Assembly (NCBI GenBank): GCA_910578455.1
Contig: CAJTQA010000033.1
Location: forward strand, 1 to 39,064
DNA: 39,064 bases
From: an uncultured Dorea sp.
Lineage (GTDB): Bacteria > Bacillota > Clostridia > Lachnospirales > Lachnospiraceae
Direction: 5' to 3'
Each line of letters starts with the position of its first letter. Positions within the stretch are counted from its first letter, which is position 1. Of this stretch, positions 24,658 to 33,371 are shown in pieces. The notes under the pieces were generated by a model. That model made no database searches. It was given only the letters and a program-made list of their open reading frames with translations, and was not told where the DNA came from. A program made the position numbers and the translations under genes.

Positions 24658-25407
24658 TTACTTGTAATTTACAATCTTTCCGAAGTCAGCCTTCAGTGAC
24701 GCGCCGCCTACAAGACCGCCGTCGATATCAGCCTGTGCAAACAGCTCCGCCGCATTCCCTGCGTTTACAGACCCGCCGTACTGGATGCGGATAGCAGCCG
24801 CTGTAGCATCATCATAAATCTCAGCAATGCATGCTCGGATTCCTGCACACACTTCCTCAGCCTGCTCTGTCGTAGCGGTCTTTCCCGTTCCGATCGCCCA
24901 GATCGGCTCATAAGCGATAACTGCCTCTTTCGCCTGATCTGCCGTAACATTCAGGAAACCAACTTTCACCTGCTGGCGGATAAAGTCCATGGTCACGCCC
25001 TGCTCTCTCTGCTCCAATGTCTCACCGCAGCACATGATCGGCGTGATGCCGTGCTCAAAAGCTTTCAGCATCTTCTTATTTACGGTCTCGCTTGTCTCCG
25101 CAAAATACTCTCTTCTCTCAGAATGTCCGAGAACTACGTATTTTACGCCTGCATCCACAAGCATTGCCGGAGCGATCTCGCCTGTGTAGGCGCCGCTCTC
25201 CTCAAAATACATATTCTCAGCGCCAACCTGGATGTTGGAGCCTTTGCATGCCTCAACAACCGGGATGATGTCGATAGCCGGAACACAGAATACTACGTCA
25301 ACATCCTCGCTTGCCACTAACGGTTTTAATTCTTCAACTAAAGCAACTGCCTCGCTCGGTGTCTTATTCATCTTCCAGTTGCCTGCAACAATCTTTCTTC
25401 TTGCCAT
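24658..25407 (-). CDS. tpiA: Triose-phosphate isomerase
   Basis: A 249-residue TIM barrel interconverting dihydroxyacetone phosphate and glyceraldehyde 3-phosphate. Catalytic residues are visible: N10 and K12 in AGNWKMN, H95 in VLGHSERR and E167 in AYEPIWAIGTG, the last just before the flexible loop 6. IQYGGSVN near 210 and GGLVGGASL near 232 bind the phosphate. Full normal length. It starts 20 bases after pgk, in the same transcript, and is followed by a hairpin. Confidence 0.98.
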   Translation of the reverse strand: MARRKIVAGNWKMNKTPSEAVALVEELKPLVASEDVDVVFCVPAIDIIPVVEACKGSNIQVGAENMYFEESGAYTGEIAPAMLVDAGVKYVVLGHSERREYFAETSETVNKKMLKAFEHGITPIMCCGETLEQREQGVTMDFIRQQVKVGFLNVTADQAKEAVIAYEPIWAIGTGKTATTEQAEEVCAGIRACIAEIYDDATAAAIRIQYGGSVNAGNAAELFAQADIDGGLVGGASLKADFGKIVNYK

Positions 25408-25427
25408 TTTAAAATTCCTCCAAAAAA

Positions 25428-26621
25428 TTATTTGTTATTTGCCGCTGCTACGCCTGGCAGCTCTTTGCCCTCTAAGAACTCAAGGGATGCTCCGCCGCCT
25501 GTGGAGATATGGGTCATCTTGTCGCCATATCCCAGCTGGTTTACTGCTGCTGCGGAATCTCCGCCGCCGATGATCGTCACAGCCTCGGTATCAGCCAATG
25601 CTTTTGCTACTGCCTCTGTGCCTGTGGCAAACTTCGGCATCTCAAAGCATCCCATCGGCCCGTTCCATACAACAGTCTTCGCGTCTTTCACTGCCTCGCA
25701 GAATATCTCAACTGTCTTCGGCCCGATGTCAAGCCCCTGCCATCCGTCCGGAATCTCGCCGGAGGTCACAACCTTAGAGTTTGCATCATTTGAAAAATCA
25801 TCTGCGATAACCGTATCGACAGGAAGGAGCAGCTTCACGCCTTTCTCCTCTGCTTTTTTCAGCATGTTAAGCGCATACTCGCAGTAGTCAGCCTCAAGAA
25901 GAGACCCGCCTACGCTGCCTCCCTGTGCCTTGCTGAACGTATAGGACATGCCTCCGCCGATGATCAGCGTGTCCACCTTGTCAAGAAGGTTCTCGATTAC
26001 GGAAATCTTGCTGGAAACCTTTGCTCCGCCAAGGATAGCCACGAACGGCCTCTCCGGGTTGTTTACCGCATTTCCAAGGAAGTCAATCTCTTTCTGCATG
26101 AGATATCCCACTGCCGCCGCGTCAACGAACTGTGTCACGCCCACGTTGGAACAGTGCGCCCGGTGCGCGGTTCCGAACGCGTCATTTACAAATACGTCGC
26201 AGAGGGATGCAAGGTCTTTGCTGAACGCCTCTCCGTTCTTTGTCTCCTCTGCGCGGTAACGTGTATTTTCAAGAAGGACAACATCTCCGTCATTCATAGC
26301 TGCAACTGCAGCCTTGGCATTCTCGCCCACTACGTTTGCATCTGCGGCAAACTTCACTTCCTGTCCAAGAAGCTCAGACAGGCGAACTGCTACCGGCGCA
26401 AGAGAAAGCTCCGGTTTCGGCTCTCCCTTCGGCTTTCCAAGGTGGGAGCAGAGAATTACCTTCCCGCCGTCCGCAACCAGTTTCTTGATTGTCGGAAGAG
26501 CTGCCACAAGGCGGTTCTCATCTGTAATCTTTCCGTCAATGAGCGGCACGTTAAAATCACATCTGCAAAGAACTTTTAAGCCTTTTACATTGATATCGTC
26601 AACCGATTTTTTATTAAGCAT
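25428..26621 (-). CDS. pgk: Phosphoglycerate kinase
   Basis: A 397-residue two-domain kinase transferring phosphate from 1,3-bisphosphoglycerate to ADP. Visible: CRCDFNVPL near 20-28, CSHLGKPKGE near 57-66, the ADP-binding LGGAKVSSK near 198, FEMPKFATGT and the C-terminal GGGDSAAA near 351. The ATG at 26621 follows an AGGAGG site. It sits between gap (with a terminator hairpin in the gap of about 110 bases) and tpiA (20 bases). Length is that of standard bacterial enzymes. Confidence 0.98.
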   Translation of the reverse strand: MLNKKSVDDINVKGLKVLCRCDFNVPLIDGKITDENRLVAALPTIKKLVADGGKVILCSHLGKPKGEPKPELSLAPVAVRLSELLGQEVKFAADANVVGENAKAAVAAMNDGDVVLLENTRYRAEETKNGEAFSKDLASLCDVFVNDAFGTAHRAHCSNVGVTQFVDAAAVGYLMQKEIDFLGNAVNNPERPFVAILGGAKVSSKISVIENLLDKVDTLIIGGGMSYTFSKAQGGSVGGSLLEADYCEYALNMLKKAEEKGVKLLLPVDTVIADDFSNDANSKVVTSGEIPDGWQGLDIGPKTVEIFCEAVKDAKTVVWNGPMGCFEMPKFATGTEAVAKALADTEAVTIIGGGDSAAAVNQLGYGDKMTHISTGGGASLEFLEGKELPGVAAANNK

Positions 26622-26673
26622 AATACATTGCCTCCTGTAAAATATAAGGTATCATAAATAAAATGAATGGTAA

Positions 26674-26702
26674 AAGGGCCCGGTCCAAAAGACCGGACCC
26701 TT
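26674..26702 (-). terminator. Hairpin terminator after gap
   Basis: A 12-pair stem with one G-T pair (arms 26674-26685 and 26691-26702) around a five-base loop, followed on the minus strand by TTACC after the CCCTT arm. Likely gives partial termination, so that gap is made in excess over pgk. Confidence 0.7.
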
Positions 26703-26729
26703 GGCTGAGTCTTGTTTCTAAGGAAATAA

Positions 26730-27743
26730 TTATCCTAATTCTGAGAAGTACTTGATTGTCCTTACCATCTGGCTTGTGTAAGAGTTCTCATTGTCATACC
26801 AGGATACTACCTGAACCTCTGTCGTGCCGTTGTCTAATGGGCATACCATTGTCTGTGTAGCATCGAACAGGGAACCAAACCTCATACCGATGATATCGCT
26901 GGATACAATCTCGTCCGTGTTATATCCGAAGGACTCTGTAGCTGCCGCTTTCATAGCTGCATTGATCTCGTCAACCGTTACATTGCCTTCAACAACTGCT
27001 GTAAGGATCGTAGTAGAGCCTGTCGGTGTAGGAATACGCTGAGCAGCGCCGATAAGCTTGCCGTTCAGTTCCGGGATAACAAGGCCGATTGCCTTGGCTG
27101 CGCCTGTGCTGTTCGGAACGATATTAACTGCCGCCGCACGGGATCTTCTTAAATCGCCCTTTCTCTGCGGTCCGTCAAGTGTCATCTGATCGCCTGTGTA
27201 AGCGTGGATCGTGCACATGATACCGGATTTGATCTTAGCAAGGTCATTAAGAGCCTTAGCCATAGGAGCCAGGCAGTTTGTTGTACAGGAAGCTGCAGAA
27301 ATAACTGTATCCTCTGCTTTCAGCGTGTCATGGTTTACGTTGTAAACGATAGTCGGAAGGTCGTTTCCAGCCGGTGCGGAAATAACAACCTTTCTAGCGC
27401 CTGCCTTAACGTGAGCAGATGCTTTCTCCTTGGATGTATAGAAACCTGTACACTCAAGAACTACGTCAACACCGATCTCGCCCCATGGAAGCTCCTCAGC
27501 GTTAGCCTTTGCATAAATCTTAATCTCTTTTCCGTCAACGATGATAGAATCCTCTGTAGACTCTACCTTGTCAGCCAAAGCGTATTTGCCCTGAGAAGAA
27601 TCGTACTTAAGTAAGTGCGCGAGCATCTTCGGTGATGTCAAATCGTTGATCGCAACTACCTCGTATCCCTCTGCTCCGAACATCTGTCTGAATGCAAGAC
27701 GTCCAATACGTCCAAATCCATTAATCGCTACTTTTACTGCCAT
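26730..27743 (-). CDS. gap: Glyceraldehyde-3-phosphate dehydrogenase, type I
   Basis: A 337-residue NAD-dependent enzyme. The Rossmann motif INGFGRIGR is at 7-15, AINDLT at 31-36 fits NAD preference, and the catalytic C153 is in SAASCTTNC. HAYTGDQ and the C-terminal WYDNENSY are family signatures. The first gene of the lower-glycolysis cluster, with a good promoter at 27832-27860. ATG at 27743 follows TAGGAGGAATTTAATC. Confidence 0.98.
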   Translation of the reverse strand: MAVKVAINGFGRIGRLAFRQMFGAEGYEVVAINDLTSPKMLAHLLKYDSSQGKYALADKVESTEDSIIVDGKEIKIYAKANAEELPWGEIGVDVVLECTGFYTSKEKASAHVKAGARKVVISAPAGNDLPTIVYNVNHDTLKAEDTVISAASCTTNCLAPMAKALNDLAKIKSGIMCTIHAYTGDQMTLDGPQRKGDLRRSRAAAVNIVPNSTGAAKAIGLVIPELNGKLIGAAQRIPTPTGSTTILTAVVEGNVTVDEINAAMKAAATESFGYNTDEIVSSDIIGMRFGSLFDATQTMVCPLDNGTTEVQVVSWYDNENSYTSQMVRTIKYFSELG

Positions 27744-27831
27744 GATTAAATTCCTCCTAAAAGTTTTATTAACTGGTTACACAGCCTTCTTGACGACTCT
27801 AACATTGTTAAAGAATCATCAACTACTTGGT

Positions 27832-27860
27832 ATTGTACTAAATCTCATACAAAAATTCAA
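27832..27860 (-). promoter_or_regulatory. gap-pgk-tpiA promoter
   Basis: On the minus strand TTGAAT (27855-27860) and TACAAT (27832-27837), 17 bases apart, with an 85-90 base leader before gap. Confidence 0.7.
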
Positions 27861-27930
27861 GTATCTTTTCTATTTTTTGGCTCTAAATTCCCTAAATCCT
27901 GTAAAATCTGGGTTTTCCTTACTCCCTGCA

Positions 27931-29517
27931 TTAAAAATCCGCAAATACTTCCATCTGTTTCTTCAGCTCTACCACAATCTCCCGGTTCACATCCATGCGC
28001 GCAGCGATATCCGCTATGTCGTCCACCAGCCCTTTCGTGCTGTCCGCCGCGCCTGTAATCCCGGCGGCGCCCTCATCGATTGCCTTTGTGATGCTCCCGA
28101 TGGAATCCGCTATCTCTGTCATGGAATTGCTGAGCCTGTCTGTCCGGCTGTTAAACGCGTCTATCTTTTCTTTTACGTAATCCGCATCTTCTTTATACTT
28201 CCTGCCTGAGCTTACAAATTCCTGGAATTCCGTCAGGATCGTATCGTTCAGATAGTCCACCATATCCTGCGAGTGCCTGGAAAGATTGTACACCGCGCTG
28301 GTAACTACCTCATTGACCTCCTGTATCCGTTCCGCCGTTTCTCCGCAGGAACGCGCCAGTGTCTTAATCTCTCCTGCCACCACCGCAAAGCCGTTTCCCG
28401 CCTCGCCGGCCCGCATCGCCTCCACGGAAGCGTTAAGCGCAATTAGGTTCGTCGTCGATGCAATCGCTACGATATCCTTCGTCAGGCTGTTCACCTGATC
28501 GACGCTCTTGCTGTTCTTGATCGCCTCCCCAAGCTCTTCCAGGATATCCGCCGCCTTTTTCCGGATAATCTCTGTGTTTGTCTGGGCAAATTCCTCCATC
28601 TCGCTGGCGCGCACCTTCATCCCGGAAGAATACTCGGTAATTGCACCGCACTCCTCTGCCATATCCTGGACATCCACCTTGATGTCTGCAGCGTTCCTGT
28701 TGATATTCGCAGCATTATTCGCCACCTTCTGAATAGAGCCGGACAGCGATTCTGTCAGAGAAGACAGGCCCCCCGCGCTTTCCTCCGACGTCCGTGTACG
28801 CTTAAGCACCTCGCCTGCCACCCCGTCAAGCCTCTCCGAGCTGTCCTGGAGCGTATGCACGGCTCCCTTGATCGGCGTAATCACATATTTTTTTATAATC
28901 CTGACAGCCGCCATCACTAAAACTGCACATGTCACAATAGCCGCAGCCACGATGACGAGAGACACGATATAGACAAAAAGGAGCCTTTTCCTCGCATTGT
29001 CAGTCCTCTCGCTGACAGCCGCATACAGCTCATCCGTATTACTTTCAATTGCCGCGCCAAAGGCCGCCACATCACCATTTGCATAGGCATACGCGTCCTG
29101 CGTCTTGCTGTCTGCACTGGCACATACAAGATAGACCAGAGAATGTTTAAAAGAATCATAATTATTCAGCAGCTGACTGTAAATTTCCTTTTCATCCTCC
29201 GCCACATATTTTTCATATTCTTCTAAGTATGCCTCCAATATCTCTTCTTGTTCCTTTATCTGCGCCACTACGCTGATCATCGTGTCATAATCCGTCGCAA
29301 CGATATGGGACAATGCCATCTTATGGATATTTGTAGTCGTGTGGCGGATATTCTGGAGGAGTTCCGAACCAACCATGTAATTATCTACAATTTTCGAGGC
29401 ATTCGAATTCACATTATTAACACTGAAAACTGATAAAATATTCGATATCAGCGCCACGGCCCCCAAAAGGATAATGGGAAGTATAAGACGCTGTTGTATG
29501 CTGAGCTTATTCTTCAT
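27931..29517 (-). CDS. Methyl-accepting chemotaxis protein
   Basis: A 528-residue chemoreceptor. Membrane spans are at about 11-33 and 180-205, enclosing a helical extracytoplasmic domain of roughly 145 residues of the four-helix-bundle type. The cytoplasmic coiled coil runs from about 225 to 525. Its signalling tip is at 355-384, reading NLIALNASVEAMRAGEAGNGFAVVAGE, a variant of the usual sequence (M for A after E, G for D before E). It starts 30 bases after the binding-protein gene and is surely co-transcribed. This suggests that the ligand-loaded lipoprotein is read by the receptor. No che or flagellar genes are in the window. Confidence 0.92.
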   Translation of the reverse strand: MKNKLSIQQRLILPIILLGAVALISNILSVFSVNNVNSNASKIVDNYMVGSELLQNIRHTTTNIHKMALSHIVATDYDTMISVVAQIKEQEEILEAYLEEYEKYVAEDEKEIYSQLLNNYDSFKHSLVYLVCASADSKTQDAYAYANGDVAAFGAAIESNTDELYAAVSERTDNARKRLLFVYIVSLVIVAAAIVTCAVLVMAAVRIIKKYVITPIKGAVHTLQDSSERLDGVAGEVLKRTRTSEESAGGLSSLTESLSGSIQKVANNAANINRNAADIKVDVQDMAEECGAITEYSSGMKVRASEMEEFAQTNTEIIRKKAADILEELGEAIKNSKSVDQVNSLTKDIVAIASTTNLIALNASVEAMRAGEAGNGFAVVAGEIKTLARSCGETAERIQEVNEVVTSAVYNLSRHSQDMVDYLNDTILTEFQEFVSSGRKYKEDADYVKEKIDAFNSRTDRLSNSMTEIADSIGSITKAIDEGAAGITGAADSTKGLVDDIADIAARMDVNREIVVELKKQMEVFADF

Positions 29518-29547
29518 CTTATTCCACAGTTCCTTTCAACATATAGC

Positions 29548-30777
29548 TTATCTTCCGCAGACATTCTCTGACATCTTGTCGAGCTGCTTTTGCAGGCTTT
29601 CCCCGGAAGGATTTCCCGCGGCCATATTTCCTGCAAACTCTGAGACCGGATCCCAGAATTTTCCGCCCACCCGCTGCAGCTGGGCGTATTCCGACTGTTC
29701 CAGCAGGGCAGCGATTGCAGGAGACTGCCTGATTTCTTCAGAGTCTGCCACTTTAAGGTCAGACGGGCCCTGGCCCCGCATCTCAAACCTGAGCGTTTGG
29801 TTGTCCTCGTTCGTAATCCACTCTGCAAGCCTCGCCGCCCATACAGGGTGCTTTGAATACGCATTTACGCCAATCAGCTTGCACCCTGAAAAGGAAGCCA
29901 TCTGCACCTGACGTCCGTCGCATGTATAGGACGGCAGCTTAGATGCTCCCATATCCTTTCCCCAGGCTTCCCCGATCGCCACTGCATTCCACACTCCGCT
30001 GACACCCGCAATGACAGAACCGTCTTTCACCCCGCTAAGAAATTCCTCATCTGTCCGGCTGTCAAATCCGCGGCTCCCTGCGATATCAAGCATGGCGCGC
30101 GCAACATCGGTTCCCTTAATATCCCCGTCCGACTTGTTCCATGTGCAGTAATTGGTAATCCCGTCGTCATTAAGTCCGATCTCCAGCCCTGTATTCCCGA
30201 AAAAAGAGTATACATACCAGGCCGAGGACCAATCCATCACAAACAATTTATTCTCAGCCGCCGCAACCTTCAATATATCATCCAGCGTCTCCACCTGTTT
30301 ATCCGAAAAATACTTTTTATTGTAATATAAAAAATATCCGTTATCCGCCGTCAGCGGATATGCATACAGCGTATCTCCCACAGAGGCTGCCTCCACAGCT
30401 GCCGGCAGGGCACTGTCCTTAATCTCTTCTTTCCCAACCGGATCAATCGCTCCGGCCGCTGCAAGCGAGCTTAGCTGGTCATCTGCAAAAGTGAATACAT
30501 CCGCACCTTCCTCCAGCCCGTTCAGCAGCACGTCTTTACATCCTGATTCACTCTGAGCCTGAAAGGATATCTGAAAATCCGCCCTGCCCTGATAGTGCTC
30601 CTCAAAGCTCTGGATAACCTTACCCATCAGCTCTTCGTCCTCTTCGGCTCCCCACACTGTCAGCTCTACCTTTTTTTGCTGCGTTTCCGCATAATTCTCC
30701 TCTTTGTCTGCTTTACATCCGGCCAGCAGTGCGACAGACGCCATGCCCAGGACCAAACTGCAAACCTTTCTTTTCAT
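29548..30777 (-). CDS. Extracellular solute-binding lipoprotein (family 1, sugar type)
   Basis: A 409-residue lipoprotein. The signal peptide ends in lipobox LLAGC with lipidated C21. The mature part has the family 1 periplasmic-binding fold: ELTVWGAEEDEEL at the start, VIQSFEEHYQ, DVFTFADDQL near 85-95, ADNGYFLYYNKKYF at the hinge, and AARLAEWITNEDNQ near 320. ATG at 30777 follows a GGGGG-type site. It has its own promoter and no permease or ATPase nearby. The next gene is a chemoreceptor, so a sensing role is likelier than transport, unless a distant permease is shared. A maltose/oligosaccharide ligand is suggested by family only. Confidence 0.88.
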   Translation of the reverse strand: MKRKVCSLVLGMASVALLAGCKADKEENYAETQQKKVELTVWGAEEDEELMGKVIQSFEEHYQGRADFQISFQAQSESGCKDVLLNGLEEGADVFTFADDQLSSLAAAGAIDPVGKEEIKDSALPAAVEAASVGDTLYAYPLTADNGYFLYYNKKYFSDKQVETLDDILKVAAAENKLFVMDWSSAWYVYSFFGNTGLEIGLNDDGITNYCTWNKSDGDIKGTDVARAMLDIAGSRGFDSRTDEEFLSGVKDGSVIAGVSGVWNAVAIGEAWGKDMGASKLPSYTCDGRQVQMASFSGCKLIGVNAYSKHPVWAARLAEWITNEDNQTLRFEMRGQGPSDLKVADSEEIRQSPAIAALLEQSEYAQLQRVGGKFWDPVSEFAGNMAAGNPSGESLQKQLDKMSENVCGR

Positions 30778-30816
30778 TATGTATCACGTCCCCCATGTTC
30801 CTTTTTTCTATGGGCT

Positions 30817-30845
30817 ATTATATCATTGATGGAAAAACTGTGCAA
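30817..30845 (-). promoter_or_regulatory. Promoter of the binding protein-chemoreceptor unit
   Basis: On the minus strand TTGCAC (30840-30845) and a perfect TATAAT (30817-30822) are 17 bases apart, about 40 bases before the start codon. Confidence 0.8.
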
Positions 30846-30855
30846 TAAGCACCTT

Positions 30856-31659
30856 CTATACTTTAAAAAAGATGGGCCTGCGTTCTTTAAACTCTGCATA
30901 ATACTTAAATCCGCACTCTTCAAGTATTCCCTGTGCCTTATGGAAATCATAGGCAATATGCTCCGGCCTGTGTCCGTCGGCTCCTACCGTGATGATCTCT
31001 CCTCCCAGCTCCCGGTATCTCTTCAGCACATCCGCGTGGGGATGTGCAAAGGGAAGCCCGTATTTCAACCCGGACATATTCAGCTCAATCCCGCATCCAT
31101 TATCAACCAGGATGCGAAGGAGCGTGTCGATTTCATCTGCAAATCTCTTATAAGAGTATTCTTTTTCCTGCCCCCTGCCGTACCTCGCCACATAGTCCAC
31201 ATGACCGAAGACGTCGAAACCGTGGTATGCTTTCACATCCTCTATCATTTCCTGGAAAACGACCCGGTAAGTCTCTTCATCCGTCCTCCCTGCAAATATC
31301 CTCTTCTGGGCGATATCCGACCTTTCTGCCGAGTGGACGGAACCTATGACAAAATCAAAAGAATATTTTTCCGCAAATTCCTTATAAAATCCGCCGAGAT
31401 GAGGCTGCAGCCCCAATTCCACCCCGATTCGGATGCGGATCCTGTCCCGGTACTTCTCCTGTACCTGCCGCATCTTTTCAAAATATTTCTCCGGGTCAAA
31501 GATATCCTCCGGTCCCCAATCCATATTATCCTTATCATAATGGTCGGTAAAACAGATGGCCTCAAGCCCCTTTTCTATAGCGCCTTCTGCCATCTGCTCC
31601 GGTGTGCTGTCGGAATCATGGGAAAAATCCGTATGCATATGTACATCTGTTTTTATCAT
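30856..31659 (-). CDS. PHP-domain phosphatase, HisJ-type histidinol-phosphatase
   Basis: A 267-residue PHP-fold metallophosphoesterase. Metal-binding motifs run in order: DVHMHTDFSHD (5-15), FTDHYD near 37-42, GVELG, GSVHS, FGHVDY near 167-172 and GADGHRPEH near 229-237. Family members hydrolyse histidinol phosphate in histidine synthesis, but no his gene is nearby and related PHP proteins act on other phosphates, so the substrate is not certain. ATG at 31659 follows AGGAGG. It is 69 bases downstream of mnmA and may be the end of the nifS-nifU-mnmA transcript. Confidence 0.82.
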   Translation of the reverse strand: MIKTDVHMHTDFSHDSDSTPEQMAEGAIEKGLEAICFTDHYDKDNMDWGPEDIFDPEKYFEKMRQVQEKYRDRIRIRIGVELGLQPHLGGFYKEFAEKYSFDFVIGSVHSAERSDIAQKRIFAGRTDEETYRVVFQEMIEDVKAYHGFDVFGHVDYVARYGRGQEKEYSYKRFADEIDTLLRILVDNGCGIELNMSGLKYGLPFAHPHADVLKRYRELGGEIITVGADGHRPEHIAYDFHKAQGILEECGFKYYAEFKERRPIFFKV

Positions 31660-31728
31660 ACTATCCTCCTGCCAATCCTCTTTTTCTTCTATCTAATATA
31701 TGCCCCTTCCGGCGCATCAAGCCTGATT

Positions 31729-32814
31729 CTAATGATTTCCTACAATAATACCGCCGCCAAGGACCACTTCACCGTCATACAGCACTACCGCCTGCCCCGG
31801 CGCCGCCGCCCGCTGGGGCTCTTCAAATTCGCAGAGAATCTCATCTTCCCCCGACATCCGCACTTTGCACCAGGCGCCTTTGTGGTTGTAGCGAATCTTC
31901 GCCCACACCCGCATCTCCTTGTCAAGCCCGGGAACGGACATGAAATTTATCCGATTCGAACGCACATAGCGTGACAAGGTCTGCTCCCCGTTTCCCAGAA
32001 CCACCTCGTTGGTCTCCGGGCGGATTTCCAGCACAAACACCGGATAGCCCAGCGCGATGCCAAGGCCTTTTCTCTGTCCTACCGTATAGTGGATGATCCC
32101 CTTGTGCCGGCCAAGGACCGTACCTTCCGGCGACACAAAATTTCCCGGCAAAGAACGTTCTCCTGCCGCAGCCTCCACAAAAGATGCGTAATCTCCGTCC
32201 GGCACAAAGCAGATATCCTGGCTGTCCGGTTTTGCTGCGATACGAAACCCGGCAAGCTCCGCCATGGCCCGTATCTCATCCTTATGAAATCCTCCCACCG
32301 GCATCAGCGTCCGCTTAAGCTGCTCCTGGGTCAGATTGTAAAGAGCATAAGTCTGGTCTTTGGAACTGGTGGCGGACATCCGCAGGGCAAGCCTTCCGTT
32401 CGGGAGCTGCCGGATCCTGGCATAGTGCCCGGTAGCAATATAATCTGCGCCGATCTCAAGGCTCCTCTTTAAAAGAGATTCCCATTTCACATAGCGGTTG
32501 CATGCAATGCACGGGTTTGGAGTTCTCCCGCAGAGATATTCCTCCACAAAATAATCGATGACCTTTTCTTTAAATTCCTCTCTAAAATTCATGACATAGT
32601 AGGGAATATCGAGCTGCTCCGCTACCCGGCGCGCATCCTCCACGGCGCTCAGGCCGCAGCATCCCCCGTTTTCTTCCGCAAAAGCCCGCTCCTCTTTCTG
32701 CCAGATCTGCATCGTCACGCCGATGACCTCATATCCTTGTTCCTTTAGAAGCCATGCCGCGACGGAAGAGTCAACTCCGCCCGACATGCCTACTACTACT
32801 TTTTTCTTTTTCAT
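31729..32814 (-). CDS. mnmA: tRNA-specific 2-thiouridylase MnmA
   Basis: A 361-residue ATP-PPase that thiolates U34 of Lys, Glu and Gln tRNAs. The PP-loop is GMSGGVDSS at 9-17. The catalytic cysteines are C102 in NPCIACN and C202 in DICFVPDG, which carry the persulfide. GHYAR and the C-terminal beta-barrel with YTVGQRKGLG are also typical. Length is normal. It follows nifU by 50 bases, and the cysteine desulfurase upstream is its expected sulfur donor. ATG at 32814 has an AAAGGG-type site. Confidence 0.97.
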   Translation of the reverse strand: MKKKKVVVGMSGGVDSSVAAWLLKEQGYEVIGVTMQIWQKEERAFAEENGGCCGLSAVEDARRVAEQLDIPYYVMNFREEFKEKVIDYFVEEYLCGRTPNPCIACNRYVKWESLLKRSLEIGADYIATGHYARIRQLPNGRLALRMSATSSKDQTYALYNLTQEQLKRTLMPVGGFHKDEIRAMAELAGFRIAAKPDSQDICFVPDGDYASFVEAAAGERSLPGNFVSPEGTVLGRHKGIIHYTVGQRKGLGIALGYPVFVLEIRPETNEVVLGNGEQTLSRYVRSNRINFMSVPGLDKEMRVWAKIRYNHKGAWCKVRMSGEDEILCEFEEPQRAAAPGQAVVLYDGEVVLGGGIIVGNH

Positions 32815-32864
32815 ATTTTTTCCCTTTAATCCTCACCCGTCACAGGATATATGCATTTGCTGTT

Positions 32865-33302
32865 TTAATATTCCTCTTCTTCCTCGTCCTCATGGATATC
32901 CGATTTCGGTTTTTCAAGGCCCTCGATCTTGAGCCCATGTTTCTGTGCATAATCCCACAGCGCCGCATGGATAGCCTCTTCTGCAAGCAGCGAGCAGTGC
33001 ACCTTAACCGGCGGCAGGCCGTCAAGCGCCTCCATCACCGCGCGGTTCGTCACCTTCATCGCCTCCTGCACGGTCTTCCCCTTAACAAGTTCTGTCGCCA
33101 TGCTGCTGGTGGCCACTGCAGCCCCGCATCCGAATGTCTTAAATTTCACATCCCGTATTACCTGGCTGTCATCGATATCCAGATAAATACGCATGATATC
33201 CCCGCATTTTGCGTTGCCAACGGTTCCTACCCCGCTGGCTCCTTCTATCTCTCCTACATTTCTCGGATTCTGGAAATGATCCATTACCTTTTCTGAATAC
33301 AT
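32865..33302 (-). CDS. nifU: NifU/IscU-type iron-sulfur cluster scaffold protein
   Basis: A 145-residue scaffold on which Fe-S clusters are assembled. Cluster cysteines are C33 in NAKCGDIM, C59 in TFGCGAA and C103 in KVHCSL, with D35 as usual. It ends in a run of acidic residues. The protein is the N-terminal NifU domain only, without the ferredoxin and C-terminal Nfu parts. ATG at 33302 follows AGGAGG. It is translated 69 bases downstream of the cysteine desulfurase and 50 bases before mnmA, which suits a shared role in sulfur transfer. Confidence 0.93.
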   Translation of the reverse strand: MYSEKVMDHFQNPRNVGEIEGASGVGTVGNAKCGDIMRIYLDIDDSQVIRDVKFKTFGCGAAVATSSMATELVKGKTVQEAMKVTNRAVMEALDGLPPVKVHCSLLAEEAIHAALWDYAQKHGLKIEGLEKPKSDIHEDEEEEEY

Positions 33303-33371
33303 CGTATATTCCTCCTGTATCTCCTCTATATAATATATTAACTGTTCCGGACGGTTCTTCCCGCCCGTGCC

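Noticed and set aside
30595..31974. Long plus-strand open frame (459 codons)
   Set aside because: Runs antisense across three genes and the promoter between them; no ribosome site and no domain.
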